Assembly: GCF_020687805.1 (NCBI RefSeq)
Contig: NZ_JAJEWQ010000002.1
Span: 375,300 to 439,299 of the forward strand
Length of the DNA stretch: 64,000 nucleotides
Direction of reading: 5' to 3'
From: Planctobacterium marinum
GTDB lineage: Bacteria > Pseudomonadota > Gammaproteobacteria > Enterobacterales > Alteromonadaceae
Part shown: piece by piece, positions 19,319-28,946 of the stretch
Numbering within the stretch: the first letter of the stretch is position 1
Layout: every line of letters starts with the position of its first letter
Translations under genes and position numbers: made by a program
Notes under the pieces: generated by a model
Told to the model about the DNA's origin: nothing
Database searches by the model: none
Seen by the model: only the letters and a program-made list of their open reading frames with translations

Positions 19319-20059
19319 ATGAAACAATTTGACTTACTCACCAACCTGCCCGGTAGGCAGGCATCGTCAGGGCAGTCTATCACAAATCCTGGCCACGCCA
19401 CCCGCAAACCTCCAACAGGCTCCTCGAAACGTGCTTTGTTACCGGGCATTGATGGGTTTTTTGATGGGACGCTTCGCTATGTGCCCGATTTTGTGGCGGA
19501 GCGGGATAGCGCGAAGTTGTTTGCTGCTTTGCGGACTTCCCTGCAATGGCAGTCAGACACAATAAAAGTTTATGGCAAATGGCATGTGATACCGAGATTA
19601 CAGGCCTTGTATGGTTTACCTGATGCCGGCTATCAATATTCCGGAAAGTACATGGCGCCGTTGCCGCTCACGGAAGAATTGGCGCACTTAAGCGCCTTGT
19701 GTAGTCGTTTTGCCGGAGTCGAGTTTAATAGTGTGCTGGCTAATCTCTACCGCGATGGACAGGATTGTATGGGCTTTCACAGTGATGATGAGCCTGAACT
19801 GGGGCACAATCCGGTGATAGCGTCACTGACTTTGGGCGCGACCCGTCGATTTGATCTGATCCACAAAAAGCAGGCTGTTAAGCTGCAACTGGACCTGCCA
19901 TCAGGCAGTTTACTGGTTATGCAGGGAACCACTCAGCAGCATTGGCAACACGGTATTGCCCGAATAAAGCGACCCGTTGCAGAGCGAATTAACCTGACCT
20001 TCAGGCGCATCAAAGGCAAGAGAACATCGGTTATAGAATCTGATAAAATCCAAAAATAA
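19319..20059 (+). CDS. AlkB-like 2-oxoglutarate/Fe(II) dioxygenase
   Basis: 246 residues. The C-terminal 190 residues form the AlkB dioxygenase fold: PRLQALYGLPDAGYQYSG, FNSVLANLYRDGQDCMGFHSDDE (iron ligands His and Asp), then MQGTTQQHWQHGIARI (third His) and RINLTFRRI (2-oxoglutarate-binding Arg). The layout resembles the ALKBH2/3-like group of bacterial AlkB proteins, which oxidatively remove methyl groups from bases in DNA or RNA. The first 50 residues (NLPGRQASSGQ...) are low in structure and not conserved in the family. It is divergent from rlmG with only 44 bp between the two starts, so the promoters must overlap. Confidence 0.88.
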   Translation: MKQFDLLTNLPGRQASSGQSITNPGHATRKPPTGSSKRALLPGIDGFFDGTLRYVPDFVAERDSAKLFAALRTSLQWQSDTIKVYGKWHVIPRLQALYGLPDAGYQYSGKYMAPLPLTEELAHLSALCSRFAGVEFNSVLANLYRDGQDCMGFHSDDEPELGHNPVIASLTLGATRRFDLIHKKQAVKLQLDLPSGSLLVMQGTTQQHWQHGIARIKRPVAERINLTFRRIKGKRTSVIESDKIQK

Positions 20060-20089
20060 AAATATAAGTTTGGCACTCAATCAGTTATC

Positions 20090-20107
20090 AAAAAGCAAGC
20101 GCTTTTT
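20090..20107 (+). terminator. Weak terminator after the AlkB-like gene
   Basis: AAAAAGC (20090-20096) pairs with GCTTTTT (20101-20107) around a 4-base loop. The T-run is part of the stem. The remaining 200 bp before bolA show no other clear signal. Confidence 0.4.
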
Positions 20108-20309
20108 CTGCTTATTTCAGTATTTAAAATTAAAAACACAGGCTAAATTTAGTTAAGTGTTTTGTGTTTTTCAGTGTAAGTCGGCATCGGATTTACATCC
20201 TAAAAGTACAAAGCACGCATTTGAGGTAGGCAATGTTCTGGCTCCTCTACAAAGGCAAATAAGCTCTTATCTGTGTTAGCGTCAGATTTGATTATGGAGG
20301 CATTCACAA

Positions 20310-20633
20310 GTGAACATTCAAAATTCGATTGAAGATAAGTTAACGGCCCATTTTGAGCCCGCTTTTCTGGAGGTCATCAACGAGAGTTCTAATCACAATG
20401 TACCTATTGGGTCGGAAACACACTTTAAGGTGGTACTGGTAACACCGCGTTTCCAGGGGCAGCGTTTGTTGCATCGTCACAAAGATGTTAACCGCGTGCT
20501 CAAAGATGAAATAGAAAACCACATTCATGCCCTTGCACTGCATACATACACTGCTCAGGAATGGGAGCGCTTGTATGGAGACGCACCGGATTCTCCTGCC
20601 TGTCTCGGTGGCTCAGGTCGCAAAGCTTCCTGA
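20310..20633 (+). CDS. bolA: BolA family protein
   Basis: 107 residues. The BolA fold spans about 3-95: IEDKLTAHFEPAFLEVINESSNHNVPIGSETHFKVVLV, then the FxGxxxxxRHxxVN signature as RFQGQRLLHRHKDVNRVL, and HALALHTYTAQEW. With monothiol glutaredoxin, BolA binds [2Fe-2S] clusters and also acts in morphology and stress. It is closed by a strong terminator at 20656-20683. Confidence 0.93.
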   Translation: MNIQNSIEDKLTAHFEPAFLEVINESSNHNVPIGSETHFKVVLVTPRFQGQRLLHRHKDVNRVLKDEIENHIHALALHTYTAQEWERLYGDAPDSPACLGGSGRKAS

Positions 20634-20655
20634 ACCCGGTACAGAGCGAAGTGTT

Positions 20656-20683
20656 AAAAAGACGTCATTGTGACGTCTTTTTT
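20656..20683 (+). terminator. Intrinsic terminator after bolA
   Basis: A-run plus GACGTCA pairs with TGACGTC plus a T-run around a 3-base loop. Being rich in A before and T after the stem, it can work in both directions. Confidence 0.85.
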
Positions 20684-20784
20684 GCTATATAGCCGGACAA
20701 AAATCGCGCAGCCAGGGAATTTACAAGAGTTTAACATTCCCATTTTTGCGAAATTTTGATAAAAAGCTCTTCTATCAATCATTT

Positions 20785-20821
20785 AGAACCTGTTGGACGT
20801 TGCATTAAAAACACAGGTTCT
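20785..20821. promoter_or_regulatory. Inverted repeat upstream of the TRAP operon
   Basis: AGAACCTG (20785-20792) and CAGGTTCT (20814-20821) are exact complements 21 bp apart, 42 bp before the first TRAP gene. The half-site spacing of about 29 bp centre to centre could suit a looped operator or an mRNA hairpin. No regulator gene is adjacent. Confidence 0.4.
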
Positions 20822-20862
20822 GAGATTAAACACATCGTCTCAATCAAAATCTTTGGAATTTC

Positions 20863-21369
20863 ATGTCGCAAAAACTTAGTCAACTTATTGATGTTGTTCA
20901 TGAAAAGCTTTGCTTTATGGTTAGTTTGTTCACCCTGCTGATGACGGCATTGACCTTTCTTATTGTGGTGTTGCGCTATGGATTTGACATGGGGTGGGTC
21001 GCCATGCAGGAGTCAGTGATGTATTTGCATGCTGCAATATTTATGTTGGGTGCGGCACATACGCTAAAACTGGATGAGCATGTGCGGGTTGATGTGTTTT
21101 ATCGCAATTTTTGTCCCAGGAAAAAAGCCCGGGTAAACTTCTGGGGAGGCCTGGTATTTTTACTGCCGCTCACCAGTTTTATCTTTTTCATGAGCTGGGA
21201 TTATGTGGCCAAGTCATGGTCATTGATGGAGGCCTCGCAGGCCGCCGGTGGTTTACCGACCTTGTTCCTGTTGAAAACCTTTATCCTGTTATTTGCGGCC
21301 ACCTTGTTTTTACAGGGAATTTCTGAAATTGCAAAGAATGCCCAACTGGCTTTTTCAGGAGATCAGTAA
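20863..21369 (+). CDS. TRAP transporter small permease (DctQ family)
   Basis: 168 residues with four membrane segments (about 17-42, 55-75, 95-118 and 138-160). The sequence LIVVLRYGFDMGWVAMQESVMYLHAAIFMLGAAHTLKLDEHVRVDVFY is the DctQ signature. The protein is the small membrane subunit of a tripartite ATP-independent periplasmic transporter driven by sodium or proton gradients. It is followed without a gap by the large permease. Confidence 0.9.
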   Translation: MSQKLSQLIDVVHEKLCFMVSLFTLLMTALTFLIVVLRYGFDMGWVAMQESVMYLHAAIFMLGAAHTLKLDEHVRVDVFYRNFCPRKKARVNFWGGLVFLLPLTSFIFFMSWDYVAKSWSLMEASQAAGGLPTLFLLKTFILLFAATLFLQGISEIAKNAQLAFSGDQ

Positions 21370-22728
21370 ATGGAAATCATGGCGCTATTGTTGTTTGTTT
21401 GTGTCTGTGGTGCGTTATTACTGGGTTATCCGGTGGCATTTACCCTGGCGGGCACCTCGTTGCTTTTTGCCGGTTTGGGCATAGTTACCAGCACCTTCGA
21501 AACCTCCTATCTCAATGCGTTGCCCAGCCGGTTGTTTGGCATTATTAACAATCAAACCTTGTTAGCGGTGCCATTGTTTGTGCTGATGGGGATTGTGCTG
21601 GAAAAATCCAAAGTAGCAGAAGATCTGCTAAACGCTATGGCAAAGTTATTCGGTAATTTTCAGTCTGGTCTGGTGTTATCGGTAATTTTAGTGGGGATGC
21701 TGTTAGCTGCAAGTACCGGCATAGTTGGTGCAACTGTGGTAACCATGGGGCTGTTATCGCTACCGGCGATGCTCAATAAAGGTTATCCGCAATCACTGGC
21801 CTGCGGCAGCATTTGTGCTACCGGCACATTGGGGCAAATCATTCCTCCGTCTATTGCACTGGTGTTGTTAGGCGATGTGCTCTCCGGGGCTTATCAACAG
21901 GCTCAGTTAAATATGGGGAATTTTTCGCCTGACTCTGTGTCCGTCGGTGATTTGTTTGTGGGCGCTATTGTCCCTGGATTAATGTTGGTGGCCCTGTATG
22001 CGTTGTATGTTTTGATCGTGACGCCAATCGTCACGAAAAACAAAGACAGTGCCAGCGAGGACACCTTTCAGGGCAGTGTTTTTGGCGCCTTATTCCCACC
22101 TTTGATGTTAATTATTCTGGTGTTAGGATCGATTCTGGCTGGCTTTGCGACACCCACCGAGGCCGCAGGTGTTGGGGCTACCGGCGCAATTTTGTTAGCG
22201 TTTGCGCAACAGAAAATGGACTGGAGTCGTCTCAAAGCCGCGGCCATGGATACCACCAAAGTTACCGCCATGATCTTTATGATCCTCATTGGCGCTTCCA
22301 TATTTTCACTGATATTTCGGGGCTTTGGTGGCGAAGAAATGATTCACGGTTTTTTCGAAAGACTGCCGGGCGGGGAGTTTGGCGCTGTCCTGATGGTAAT
22401 GGTGATCATCTTTTTCCTCGGCTTTATTCTGGATTTTATTGAAATAACCTTTGTTGTCGTACCTTTAGTGGCGCCTGTTTTGTTTATGATGGGCGTTGAT
22501 CCCGTGTGGTTGGGGATCATGATTGCCGTGAATTTACAAACGTCATTCTTAACGCCACCGTTTGGGTTTGCGTTATTTTATTTACGTGGCGTGGCACCAC
22601 CACAGGTGCAAACGGTTGAAATCTATAAAGGTGTTGCCCCATTTGTGGTAATACAATTGGGCCTATTGATCATGATGGCCATCTGGCCTGAATTGATTAC
22701 CTGGCTCCCAGAGAAAATATACGGATAG
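21370..22728 (+). CDS. TRAP transporter large permease (DctM family)
   Basis: 452 residues with about 12-13 membrane segments. DctM hallmarks: GTLGQIIPPSIALVLLGD (a substrate/sodium loop with PPS), GFATPTEAAGVGATGAI and FLTPPFGFALFYLRGV, the repeated inverted elements of the family. Sodium dependence would fit the sodium gradient generated by the NQR complex encoded 3 kb downstream. The ATG begins directly after the small permease stop and ends 7 bp before the binding-protein gene. Confidence 0.92.
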   Translation: MEIMALLLFVCVCGALLLGYPVAFTLAGTSLLFAGLGIVTSTFETSYLNALPSRLFGIINNQTLLAVPLFVLMGIVLEKSKVAEDLLNAMAKLFGNFQSGLVLSVILVGMLLAASTGIVGATVVTMGLLSLPAMLNKGYPQSLACGSICATGTLGQIIPPSIALVLLGDVLSGAYQQAQLNMGNFSPDSVSVGDLFVGAIVPGLMLVALYALYVLIVTPIVTKNKDSASEDTFQGSVFGALFPPLMLIILVLGSILAGFATPTEAAGVGATGAILLAFAQQKMDWSRLKAAAMDTTKVTAMIFMILIGASIFSLIFRGFGGEEMIHGFFERLPGGEFGAVLMVMVIIFFLGFILDFIEITFVVVPLVAPVLFMMGVDPVWLGIMIAVNLQTSFLTPPFGFALFYLRGVAPPQVQTVEIYKGVAPFVVIQLGLLIMMAIWPELITWLPEKIYG

Positions 22729-22735
22729 GAAACCT

Positions 22736-23833
22736 ATGTTGGTATTCAAAAAATGGTTTTTAGTGGCGTCTGTGACGCTGTTGATGAGTTGTACGGATTC
22801 AGCGTCAGATTCACCGGCGCAGGTTGATGGTGCTGTTGCGCAGCAATCATTTGAATGGAAACTGGTCACCAGTTGGCCGAAGAATTTTCCGGGGCTGGGC
22901 AAAGGGCCGGAAACCTTTGCTGAAATGGTTAATCAGATGTCAGCCGGGCGTCTTAATGTCAGAGTTTATGGCGCCGGTGAGATAGTACCGGGGTTTGAAG
23001 TGTTTGACGCTGTAGCGCAGGGGACCGCTCAGATTGGTCATTCCGGCCCCTATTACTGGAAAGGCAAGGCACCTGCAGCACAAATATTCACCGGAGTCCC
23101 CTTTGGTATGAATGCCCAGGAAATGAACGGCTGGCTGCATTACGGTGGTGGTCTGGCGCTGTGGCAGGAATTGTATAAGCCATTTGGGCTAATTCCCTTT
23201 GCGGGCGGTAATACCGGTACTCAGATGGCGGGTTGGTTTAAAAAAGAAATCAACAGTGTTGAGGATATTAAAGGTCTGAAAATGCGCATACCAGGCCTTG
23301 GCGCTGAAGTGTTAAAACGCCTGGGTGGCGTGCCAGTGTCACTCACCGGTGGCGAGCTGTTTACTTCATTGCAAACCGGTGCGATTGATGCCACTGAATG
23401 GGTGGGGCCTTACAATGATTTGGCGTTTGGGTTACATAAAGCCGCCGATTACTATTATGCCTTTGGCTGGCATGAAACCGGCACCACGCTGGAATTTATC
23501 GTCAACGAACAGGCTTACAAAGCATTACCTGCGGATTTGCAAAAGATTGTGGAAGTCGCCGCCAGAGCGGTAAACCAGGACATGTTAGATGAATACACGG
23601 CGCGCAATAATGCCGCGTTGCAAACCCTGTTAAATACTCATGACGTAGCGTTAAAACAATTACCGGACGATGTGATACAGGCACTCAAGGCGGCCACCGA
23701 CGAAGTGTTAGCAGAGCAATCGGCGGCAGATCCGCAATTTGCCAAAATTTATCAACACTATAAAAAGTTCCAGCAAGAAGTGGCTAACTTCCATGGTATT
23801 ACTGAGGCCAGACTTTACCAGAGCCGGCAATAA
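22736..23833 (+). CDS. TRAP substrate-binding protein, 2-oxoacid/lactate type, lipoprotein
   Basis: 365 residues. The N-terminus MLVFKKWFLVASVTLLMSC carries a lipobox ending at C19, so the protein is predicted to be membrane-anchored rather than free in the periplasm. The mature part is a DctP-fold binder: WKLVTSWPKNFPGLGKGPETFAEMV, GTAQIGHSGPYYWKGK, KIRIPGLG-type MRIPGLGAEVLKRLGG and DATEWVGPYNDLAFGLHKAADYYYAFGWHETGT. The last segment resembles TakP and lactate-binding relatives, so a 2-oxoacid or lactate is the likely ligand (inference). The gene order is small permease, large permease, binder. Confidence 0.85.
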   Translation: MLVFKKWFLVASVTLLMSCTDSASDSPAQVDGAVAQQSFEWKLVTSWPKNFPGLGKGPETFAEMVNQMSAGRLNVRVYGAGEIVPGFEVFDAVAQGTAQIGHSGPYYWKGKAPAAQIFTGVPFGMNAQEMNGWLHYGGGLALWQELYKPFGLIPFAGGNTGTQMAGWFKKEINSVEDIKGLKMRIPGLGAEVLKRLGGVPVSLTGGELFTSLQTGAIDATEWVGPYNDLAFGLHKAADYYYAFGWHETGTTLEFIVNEQAYKALPADLQKIVEVAARAVNQDMLDEYTARNNAALQTLLNTHDVALKQLPDDVIQALKAATDEVLAEQSAADPQFAKIYQHYKKFQQEVANFHGITEARLYQSRQ

Positions 23834-24027
23834 TCCGCCCTGATGGATTGAACTTCAGGGCGACTGAATCGAATCGACAGTACGATTTTGCATTGCCATA
23901 ACAGAGATACACAGCTGTTCAGAGTTGTTGAATCCTGTGCGCTGGTTACAATAGGCAGCAATTAAACAGCTGAACCGTTACTGTGTTTGGCTGTCACCAT
24001 TTAACACAATAAGGAATGTCCTCAGCT

Positions 24028-25203
24028 ATGGTTATTCAACCAAAAATTCGCGGATTTATTTGTACTAATGCTCATCCGGTTGGATGTGCGCATAATGTCA
24101 GCAGTCAGATTGATTATGTAAAAGCGCAATCCCATTCAGAAGATGGCCCGAAAAATGTACTGGTTTTAGGCTGTTCGACTGGGTATGGCCTGGCGTCGCG
24201 TATTGTGTCGGCATTTGGTTACGGTGCTAAAACTCTGGGGGTGTGTTTCGAAAAGGCACCGTCAGAAAAGAAAACCGGCACCGCTGGCTGGTACAATACC
24301 GCCGCGTTTCATCAGCAGGCTGAGGAAGCCGGGCTGTACCACAAAACCCTGAATGGGGATGCGTTTTCTAAAGAGATCAAAGCACAGGTGATTGACGCGA
24401 TTAAGCAGGATATGGGGCAGGTGGATTTAGTGATCTACAGTCTGGCATCGCCGCGTCGCACTGACCCTGAAACCGGTGAAGTCTATAAGTCGGTACTCAA
24501 GCCTGTTGGAAAAAGCTATACCACCAAAACGTATGACACAGATAAGGACCTGGTACACGAGGTATCACTGGAGCCAGCTTCTGACGATGATATTCAAAAT
24601 ACCGTTAAGGTGATGGGCGGCGAAGATTGGGAATTGTGGTTAGATGCGTTAGGCGAAGCCGGGGTATTAGCGCAAAACTGCAAAACGACTGCTTACACCT
24701 ACATTGGCAAAGAATTAACCTGGCCTATTTACGGTCATGCTACGATTGGTAAAGCGAAAGAAGACCTGGATCGCGCTGTGCAGGCCATCGAGAGCAAGCA
24801 AGCGGCGTTAAACGTCAAAGCCTATGTGTCTTCATTAAAAGCACTGGTAACTCAGGCATCTTCTGCAATTCCGGTTATGCCATTGTATATTTCCCTGATA
24901 TATAAGGTGATGAAAGAAGAGGGCACCCACGAAGGTTGTATTGAGCAAATCGATGGTTTATTCCGATTGTTACAACAGGAAGCGCCACAAGTGGATGAAG
25001 CCGGGCGTTTGCGCATGGATGGTAAAGAAACCAATGATGCCACTCAGGCCAAAATAAAAGCGTTGTGGGATCAGGTGACTCAGGAAAACTTCCATCAGTT
25101 GAGTGACTATCAGGGATATCACCGCGAGTTTTTACACTTGTTTGGTTTTGGATTCGACGCGGTAGATTATCAACAGGATGTCAGTCCTTTAGCCGACTGG
25201 TAA
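24028..25203 (+). CDS. fabV: NADH-dependent enoyl-[acyl-carrier-protein] reductase FabV
   Basis: 391 residues from ATG 24028. Starting there gives MVIQPKIRGFICTNAHPVGC, matching the family N-terminus, and puts the catalytic YX8K pair at Y235 and K244, the numbering known for FabV. The ATG at 24016 directly abuts the AAGGA site and is less likely. GCSTGYGLASR is the NADH-binding glycine motif. FabV does the last reduction of each fatty-acid elongation cycle and is insensitive to triclosan, replacing FabI. The gene is single, with a terminator after it, and follows the TRAP operon by 194 bp that hold no evident feature. Confidence 0.95.
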   Translation: MVIQPKIRGFICTNAHPVGCAHNVSSQIDYVKAQSHSEDGPKNVLVLGCSTGYGLASRIVSAFGYGAKTLGVCFEKAPSEKKTGTAGWYNTAAFHQQAEEAGLYHKTLNGDAFSKEIKAQVIDAIKQDMGQVDLVIYSLASPRRTDPETGEVYKSVLKPVGKSYTTKTYDTDKDLVHEVSLEPASDDDIQNTVKVMGGEDWELWLDALGEAGVLAQNCKTTAYTYIGKELTWPIYGHATIGKAKEDLDRAVQAIESKQAALNVKAYVSSLKALVTQASSAIPVMPLYISLIYKVMKEEGTHEGCIEQIDGLFRLLQQEAPQVDEAGRLRMDGKETNDATQAKIKALWDQVTQENFHQLSDYQGYHREFLHLFGFGFDAVDYQQDVSPLADW

Positions 25204-25230
25204 CTATAAATTTACACCGATGTTTCAGAC

Positions 25231-25254
25231 AAAACACCGCCAAGGCGGTGTTTT
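25231..25254 (+). terminator. Intrinsic terminator after fabV
   Basis: AAAACACCGCC and GGCGGTGTTTT form an 11-bp stem with a 2-base AA loop, followed by GTGTTTTT. Symmetric enough to act in both directions. Confidence 0.85.
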
Positions 25255-25555
25255 GTGTTTTTACTCAGAACAATTTGGGCGAAAAACCGTATCGGATAAA
25301 AAGCCAGCTTCGTTGACAAAACACAATCTATTGCTAGTGTAATGAATAAAATCTGTACAGCTTGTGGCTAAAAATAAAGCAAAAAAACCAGCCTGGGCAC
25401 ATAGGCGTAGCGCAAATTGGTCATGTAGTGCTAGAATTCGGCAGTTTGTTAAGCGACGTTTCATGTGGTTACAAATTTTATTTTGTAAGACAGTGGCGCG
25501 AAGCGGATTGATAAACGGTTCTTAAGACCTTTTCAGGTTTTTGTATGGAATTCAA
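25255..25555 (+). other. Non-coding leader region upstream of nqrA
   Basis: About 300 bp with no convincing gene. TTGACA at 25313-25318 with TAGTGT at 25335-25340 (16-bp spacer) is the best promoter candidate for the nqr operon. It would give a leader of roughly 280 nt. The leader ends in the long hairpin described next. Confidence 0.35.
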
Positions 25556-25605
25556 AATACTTATCAGGATTGGGTTTGCTCGTGAGCACAACCCTGATAA
25601 GTATT
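25556..25605 (+). promoter_or_regulatory. Long hairpin in the nqrA leader
   Basis: AATACTTATCAGG (25556-25568) pairs perfectly with CCTGATAAGTATT (25593-25605). Inside it, GTT/AAC and TGCTC/GAGCA continue the stem around a 2-base loop, with a small bulge. The whole element is 50 nt and ends 24 bp before the nqrA ATG. There is no T-run, so it is not a classical terminator. A role in mRNA stability, translation control or as a protein site is possible. Confidence 0.65.
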
Positions 25606-25629
25606 AATCCTTAACTAGTGCATGTAAGT

Positions 25630-26970
25630 ATGATTAAAATAAAGAAAGGCCTCAACCTCCCTATATCGGGAGCGCCAACTCAAGAAATCCACGACGGTGC
25701 GCCGATTACGCGCGTTGCTGTTTTGGGTGAAGAATACATCGGCATGCGTCCCACTATGCATTGTCAGGTGGGCGATGTCGTGAAAAAAGGGCAGATTCTT
25801 TTTGAAGACAAAAAGAATCCTGGCGTTAAATTCACTGCCCCTTCTGCTGGTGAAATCATTGAAATCAACCGTGGTGCAAAACGTGTTTTGCAATCGGTTG
25901 TGATCAAGATTGCCGGTGATGAGCAGGTAGAATTTAACAAATATGAAGCGTCGGAATTAGCCGGTTTAGACAGAGAGAGCATCGTATCTCAGCTTGTTGA
26001 TTCCGGATTATGGACAGCGCTACGTACCCGCCCTTACAGTAAAATTCCTGCTATTGATTCCACGCCAACTGCAATTTTTGTCAATGCGATGGATACCAAT
26101 CCATTGGCAGCAGACCCTGCAGTTATTATTGCGCAGAGTCAGGCAGATTTTGAAAACGGTTTGCAGGTTGTCAGCAAGTTAACTCAGGGGAAAACCTGGG
26201 TGACTAAGGCTTCTGGTGCCTCTGTCAGCACGGGTAATGCTGCAGTAACTACTGAAGAGTTCTCTGGTCCGCACCCTGCGGGTCTGGTGGGTACGCATAT
26301 CCACTTCCTTGACTCAGCAGGTGCAAACAAGTTTGTCTGGCATGTGGGCTATCAGGACGTCATCGCCATTGGTAAACTGTTTACCACCGGGCAGATTGAT
26401 TCCTCACGCATTGTTGCGTTAGCCGGTCCTGTCGTATCGAACCCCAGACTGGTACGTACTCTGGTGGGTGCCAACACGGTGGAATTGACCGCTGATGAGC
26501 TTAACTGTGACGAACCCAGGGTCATTTCTGGTTCAGTATTACATGGCTTACACGCTCACGGTGTCCACGCTTATTTAGGACGTTATGCGACACAGCTTTC
26601 CGTTGTTGCTGAAGACCGGGAGAAAAAGCTGTTCGGCTGGATTACTCCAGGCTCTGATAAGCACTCGATCACTAAAGCCTATCTGGGTCACCTGAACCCA
26701 GGCAAGTTATTCAATATGACTTCAACGACCAATGGTTCAGATCGTGCCATGGTGCCAATCGGCAACTATGAACGCGTAATGCCATTGGATGTATTACCCA
26801 CACTGCTTTTACGCGATCTGCTGGCCGGTGACACTGACAGCGCTCAGACTATGGGCTGTCTGGAACTGGACGAAGAAGATCTGGCGTTGTGTACCTATGT
26901 ATGCCCAGGCAAATACGATTACGGCTCCGTGCTGCGGGATTGTCTGGATAAGATTGAGAAAGAGGGCTAA
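25630..26970 (+). CDS. nqrA: Na+-translocating NADH:quinone reductase subunit A
   Basis: 446 residues from ATG 25630 ([18 protein letters not shown]), the family start; a GTG at 25618 would add four residues. NqrA is a cytoplasmic-side subunit that takes part in quinone binding. Typical segments: [60 protein letters not shown], and near the end [19 protein letters not shown]. There is no strong ribosome binding site before the ATG, and the 50-nt hairpin ends just upstream, so initiation may be structured. It is the first gene of nqrABCDEF. Confidence 0.96.
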   Translation: MIKIKKGLNLPISGAPTQEIHDGAPITRVAVLGEEYIGMRPTMHCQVGDVVKKGQILFEDKKNPGVKFTAPSAGEIIEINRGAKRVLQSVVIKIAGDEQVEFNKYEASELAGLDRESIVSQLVDSGLWTALRTRPYSKIPAIDSTPTAIFVNAMDTNPLAADPAVIIAQSQADFENGLQVVSKLTQGKTWVTKASGASVSTGNAAVTTEEFSGPHPAGLVGTHIHFLDSAGANKFVWHVGYQDVIAIGKLFTTGQIDSSRIVALAGPVVSNPRLVRTLVGANTVELTADELNCDEPRVISGSVLHGLHAHGVHAYLGRYATQLSVVAEDREKKLFGWITPGSDKHSITKAYLGHLNPGKLFNMTSTTNGSDRAMVPIGNYERVMPLDVLPTLLLRDLLAGDTDSAQTMGCLELDEEDLALCTYVCPGKYDYGSVLRDCLDKIEKEG

Positions 26971-26972
26971 TC

Positions 26973-28190
26973 ATGAGTTTAAAAGAGTATCTCGAAAAGA
27001 TTGAACCCGATTTCGAACCGGGTGGCAAACACGAGAAGTGGTATGCGCTTTACGAAGCCGCAGCTACCATTTTCTATACACCTGGCAAGGTCACCAAAGG
27101 GTCTACTCACGTTAAAGACAGTATTGACCTGAAACGCATCATGATTTTGGTGTGGATGGCTACCTTCCCGGCGATGTTTTACGGCATGTTCAACATTGGT
27201 CAGCAAGCACACCTTGCCATTTTGAATGGCGCTGGTGCGGTGGCTTTACCAGATGTATGGCAAGCTGCCCTGTTTACCGCATTCGGTGGACAACTGGGCG
27301 TAGACGGCGTGTCCTGGTTGGGCATGATGGGCTATGGTGCCTGTTTCTTCCTGCCAATCTATGCCGTGACCTTCATTGTAGGTGGTTTCTGGGAAGTGCT
27401 GTTTGCCTCTATCCGCAAACACGAAGTTAACGAAGGCTTCTTCGTGACTTCGGTACTGTTCGCTCTGACCTTACCGGCAACAATTCCTTTGTGGCAAGTT
27501 GCACTGGGTATTACTTTCGGTGTGGTTATTGCCAAAGAAGTCTTTGGTGGTACTGGTCGTAACTTCCTTAACCCGGCGCTATCGGGTCGTGCTTTCCTGT
27601 ATTTTGCTTATCCGGCGCAAATCTCCGGTGATGCTATCTGGACGGCGGCCGACGGCTACTCAGGTGCAACTATGTTAAGTCAGGCGGCTTCTGGTGCGCT
27701 GGATTACAGCAACGTTGCGCTGTGGTGGGATGCCTTCTACGGCAACATCCAGGGCTCAGCAGGTGAAGTGTCTACACTGATGCTAGCACTGGGCGGGTTA
27801 TTTATTATTTATTTGCGGATTGCTTCGTGGCGCATCGTTTTAGGTGTGTTACTCGGTGCCGCTATCTTCGCGACATTGTTAAACCTGATTGGCAGTGATA
27901 CCAACCCAATGATGGCAATGCCCTGGTATTGGCATCTGGTTACTGGTGGTTTTGCTTTTGGTATGTTCTTTATGGCAACTGATCCGGTTTCTGCATCTTT
28001 TACCAATCAAGGTAAGTGGGCGTATGGTTTATTGATTGGCGCAATGTGTGTGCTGGTCAGAGTCCTGAACCCGGCCTTCCCGGAAGGCATGATGTTGGCA
28101 ATTCTGTTTGCTAACTTATGGGCGCCGCTGTTTGATTATTTCGTGGCTCAGAGCAATATTAAACGGAGGATGGCACGTGTCAGCGCGTAA
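26973..28190 (+). CDS. nqrB: Na+-translocating NADH:quinone reductase subunit B
   Basis: 405 residues, about ten membrane segments. It carries covalent FMN on a threonine in the SGAT motif: here DGYSGATM puts it at T233. The central part ([23 protein letters not shown]) and [16 protein letters not shown] are diagnostic. NqrB holds the sodium path and, with RnfD, belongs to one family. It starts 2 bp after nqrA and overlaps nqrC by 14 bp. Confidence 0.96.
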   Translation: MSLKEYLEKIEPDFEPGGKHEKWYALYEAAATIFYTPGKVTKGSTHVKDSIDLKRIMILVWMATFPAMFYGMFNIGQQAHLAILNGAGAVALPDVWQAALFTAFGGQLGVDGVSWLGMMGYGACFFLPIYAVTFIVGGFWEVLFASIRKHEVNEGFFVTSVLFALTLPATIPLWQVALGITFGVVIAKEVFGGTGRNFLNPALSGRAFLYFAYPAQISGDAIWTAADGYSGATMLSQAASGALDYSNVALWWDAFYGNIQGSAGEVSTLMLALGGLFIIYLRIASWRIVLGVLLGAAIFATLLNLIGSDTNPMMAMPWYWHLVTGGFAFGMFFMATDPVSASFTNQGKWAYGLLIGAMCVLVRVLNPAFPEGMMLAILFANLWAPLFDYFVAQSNIKRRMARVSA

Positions 28191-28935
28191 AGAAACTCTT
28201 GGAAGAACAGTTGGCATCGTTGTCGCTGTATGTCTTGCCTGCTCTATTGTTGTTTCTACAGCAGCGGTAGGCCTTAGAAGTCTGCAAACGGCTAATGCCC
28301 AGTTGGACAAACAAACCAACGTATTAGAAGCGGCAGGTCTGTTAGATAAAGCCGCTGGCGACATTGCCGGTACTTATGACGAATTCGTTGAAGAGCGTTA
28401 TGTGGATTTAGAATCTGGCCAGTACGTTGAAGTACCGGAAGATTTCGACATGTTCAAATACGCCAAAGACGACGAATATCAGGTTCGCCCTAAGCCAGAT
28501 ACGGCAAAGGTGTTCCGTCATTCGAAAGTGGTCAGCGTGTACCATATTAAAAACGAAGCCGGAGACGTAACCCGACTGGTTTTGGAAGTGTACGGCAGCG
28601 GTCTTTGGAACCTGATGTATGGATTGCTGGCGGTTGATGCTGATGGCAATACAGTGCGTAGCCTGATCTATTATGATCAGAAAGAAACTCCTGGATTGGG
28701 TGGTGAGGTTCAGAACCCGGCCTGGAAGGCGCTTTGGGATGGTAAAAAGCTGTTTAAAGATGGTGACGTTGCTATTCAACTGAAGAAAAATGCCAGCGCC
28801 GATAATCCGCACACAGTGGATGCACTTTCAGGTGCAACTTTGACCTCCAACGGTGTTCAGGCGTCACTAGACTATTGGTTAAGTGATCGCGCGTTGGGTA
28901 ACTTTCTGGCTAATAAGCCATGGCTTAAGTCATAA
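28177..28935 (+). CDS. nqrC: Na+-translocating NADH:quinone reductase subunit C
   Basis: 252 residues from GTG 28177, chosen because CGGAGGA at 28164-28170 is well placed and the protein then begins with [32 protein letters not shown], the single N-terminal membrane helix. An upstream ATG at 28108 lies deep inside nqrB. The periplasmic domain bears the FMN-attachment motif [10 protein letters not shown] at T221 (numbered from the GTG), the substrate of the ApbE encoded downstream. Confidence 0.95.
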   Translation: MSARKETLGRTVGIVVAVCLACSIVVSTAAVGLRSLQTANAQLDKQTNVLEAAGLLDKAAGDIAGTYDEFVEERYVDLESGQYVEVPEDFDMFKYAKDDEYQVRPKPDTAKVFRHSKVVSVYHIKNEAGDVTRLVLEVYGSGLWNLMYGLLAVDADGNTVRSLIYYDQKETPGLGGEVQNPAWKALWDGKKLFKDGDVAIQLKKNASADNPHTVDALSGATLTSNGVQASLDYWLSDRALGNFLANKPWLKS

Positions 28936-28946
28936 GGAGAGGCACA

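Noticed and set aside
25261-25464. 67-residue minus-strand frame in the nqrA leader region
   Set aside because: Its composition is that of random sequence, it starts far from any signal and it overlaps the likely promoter.
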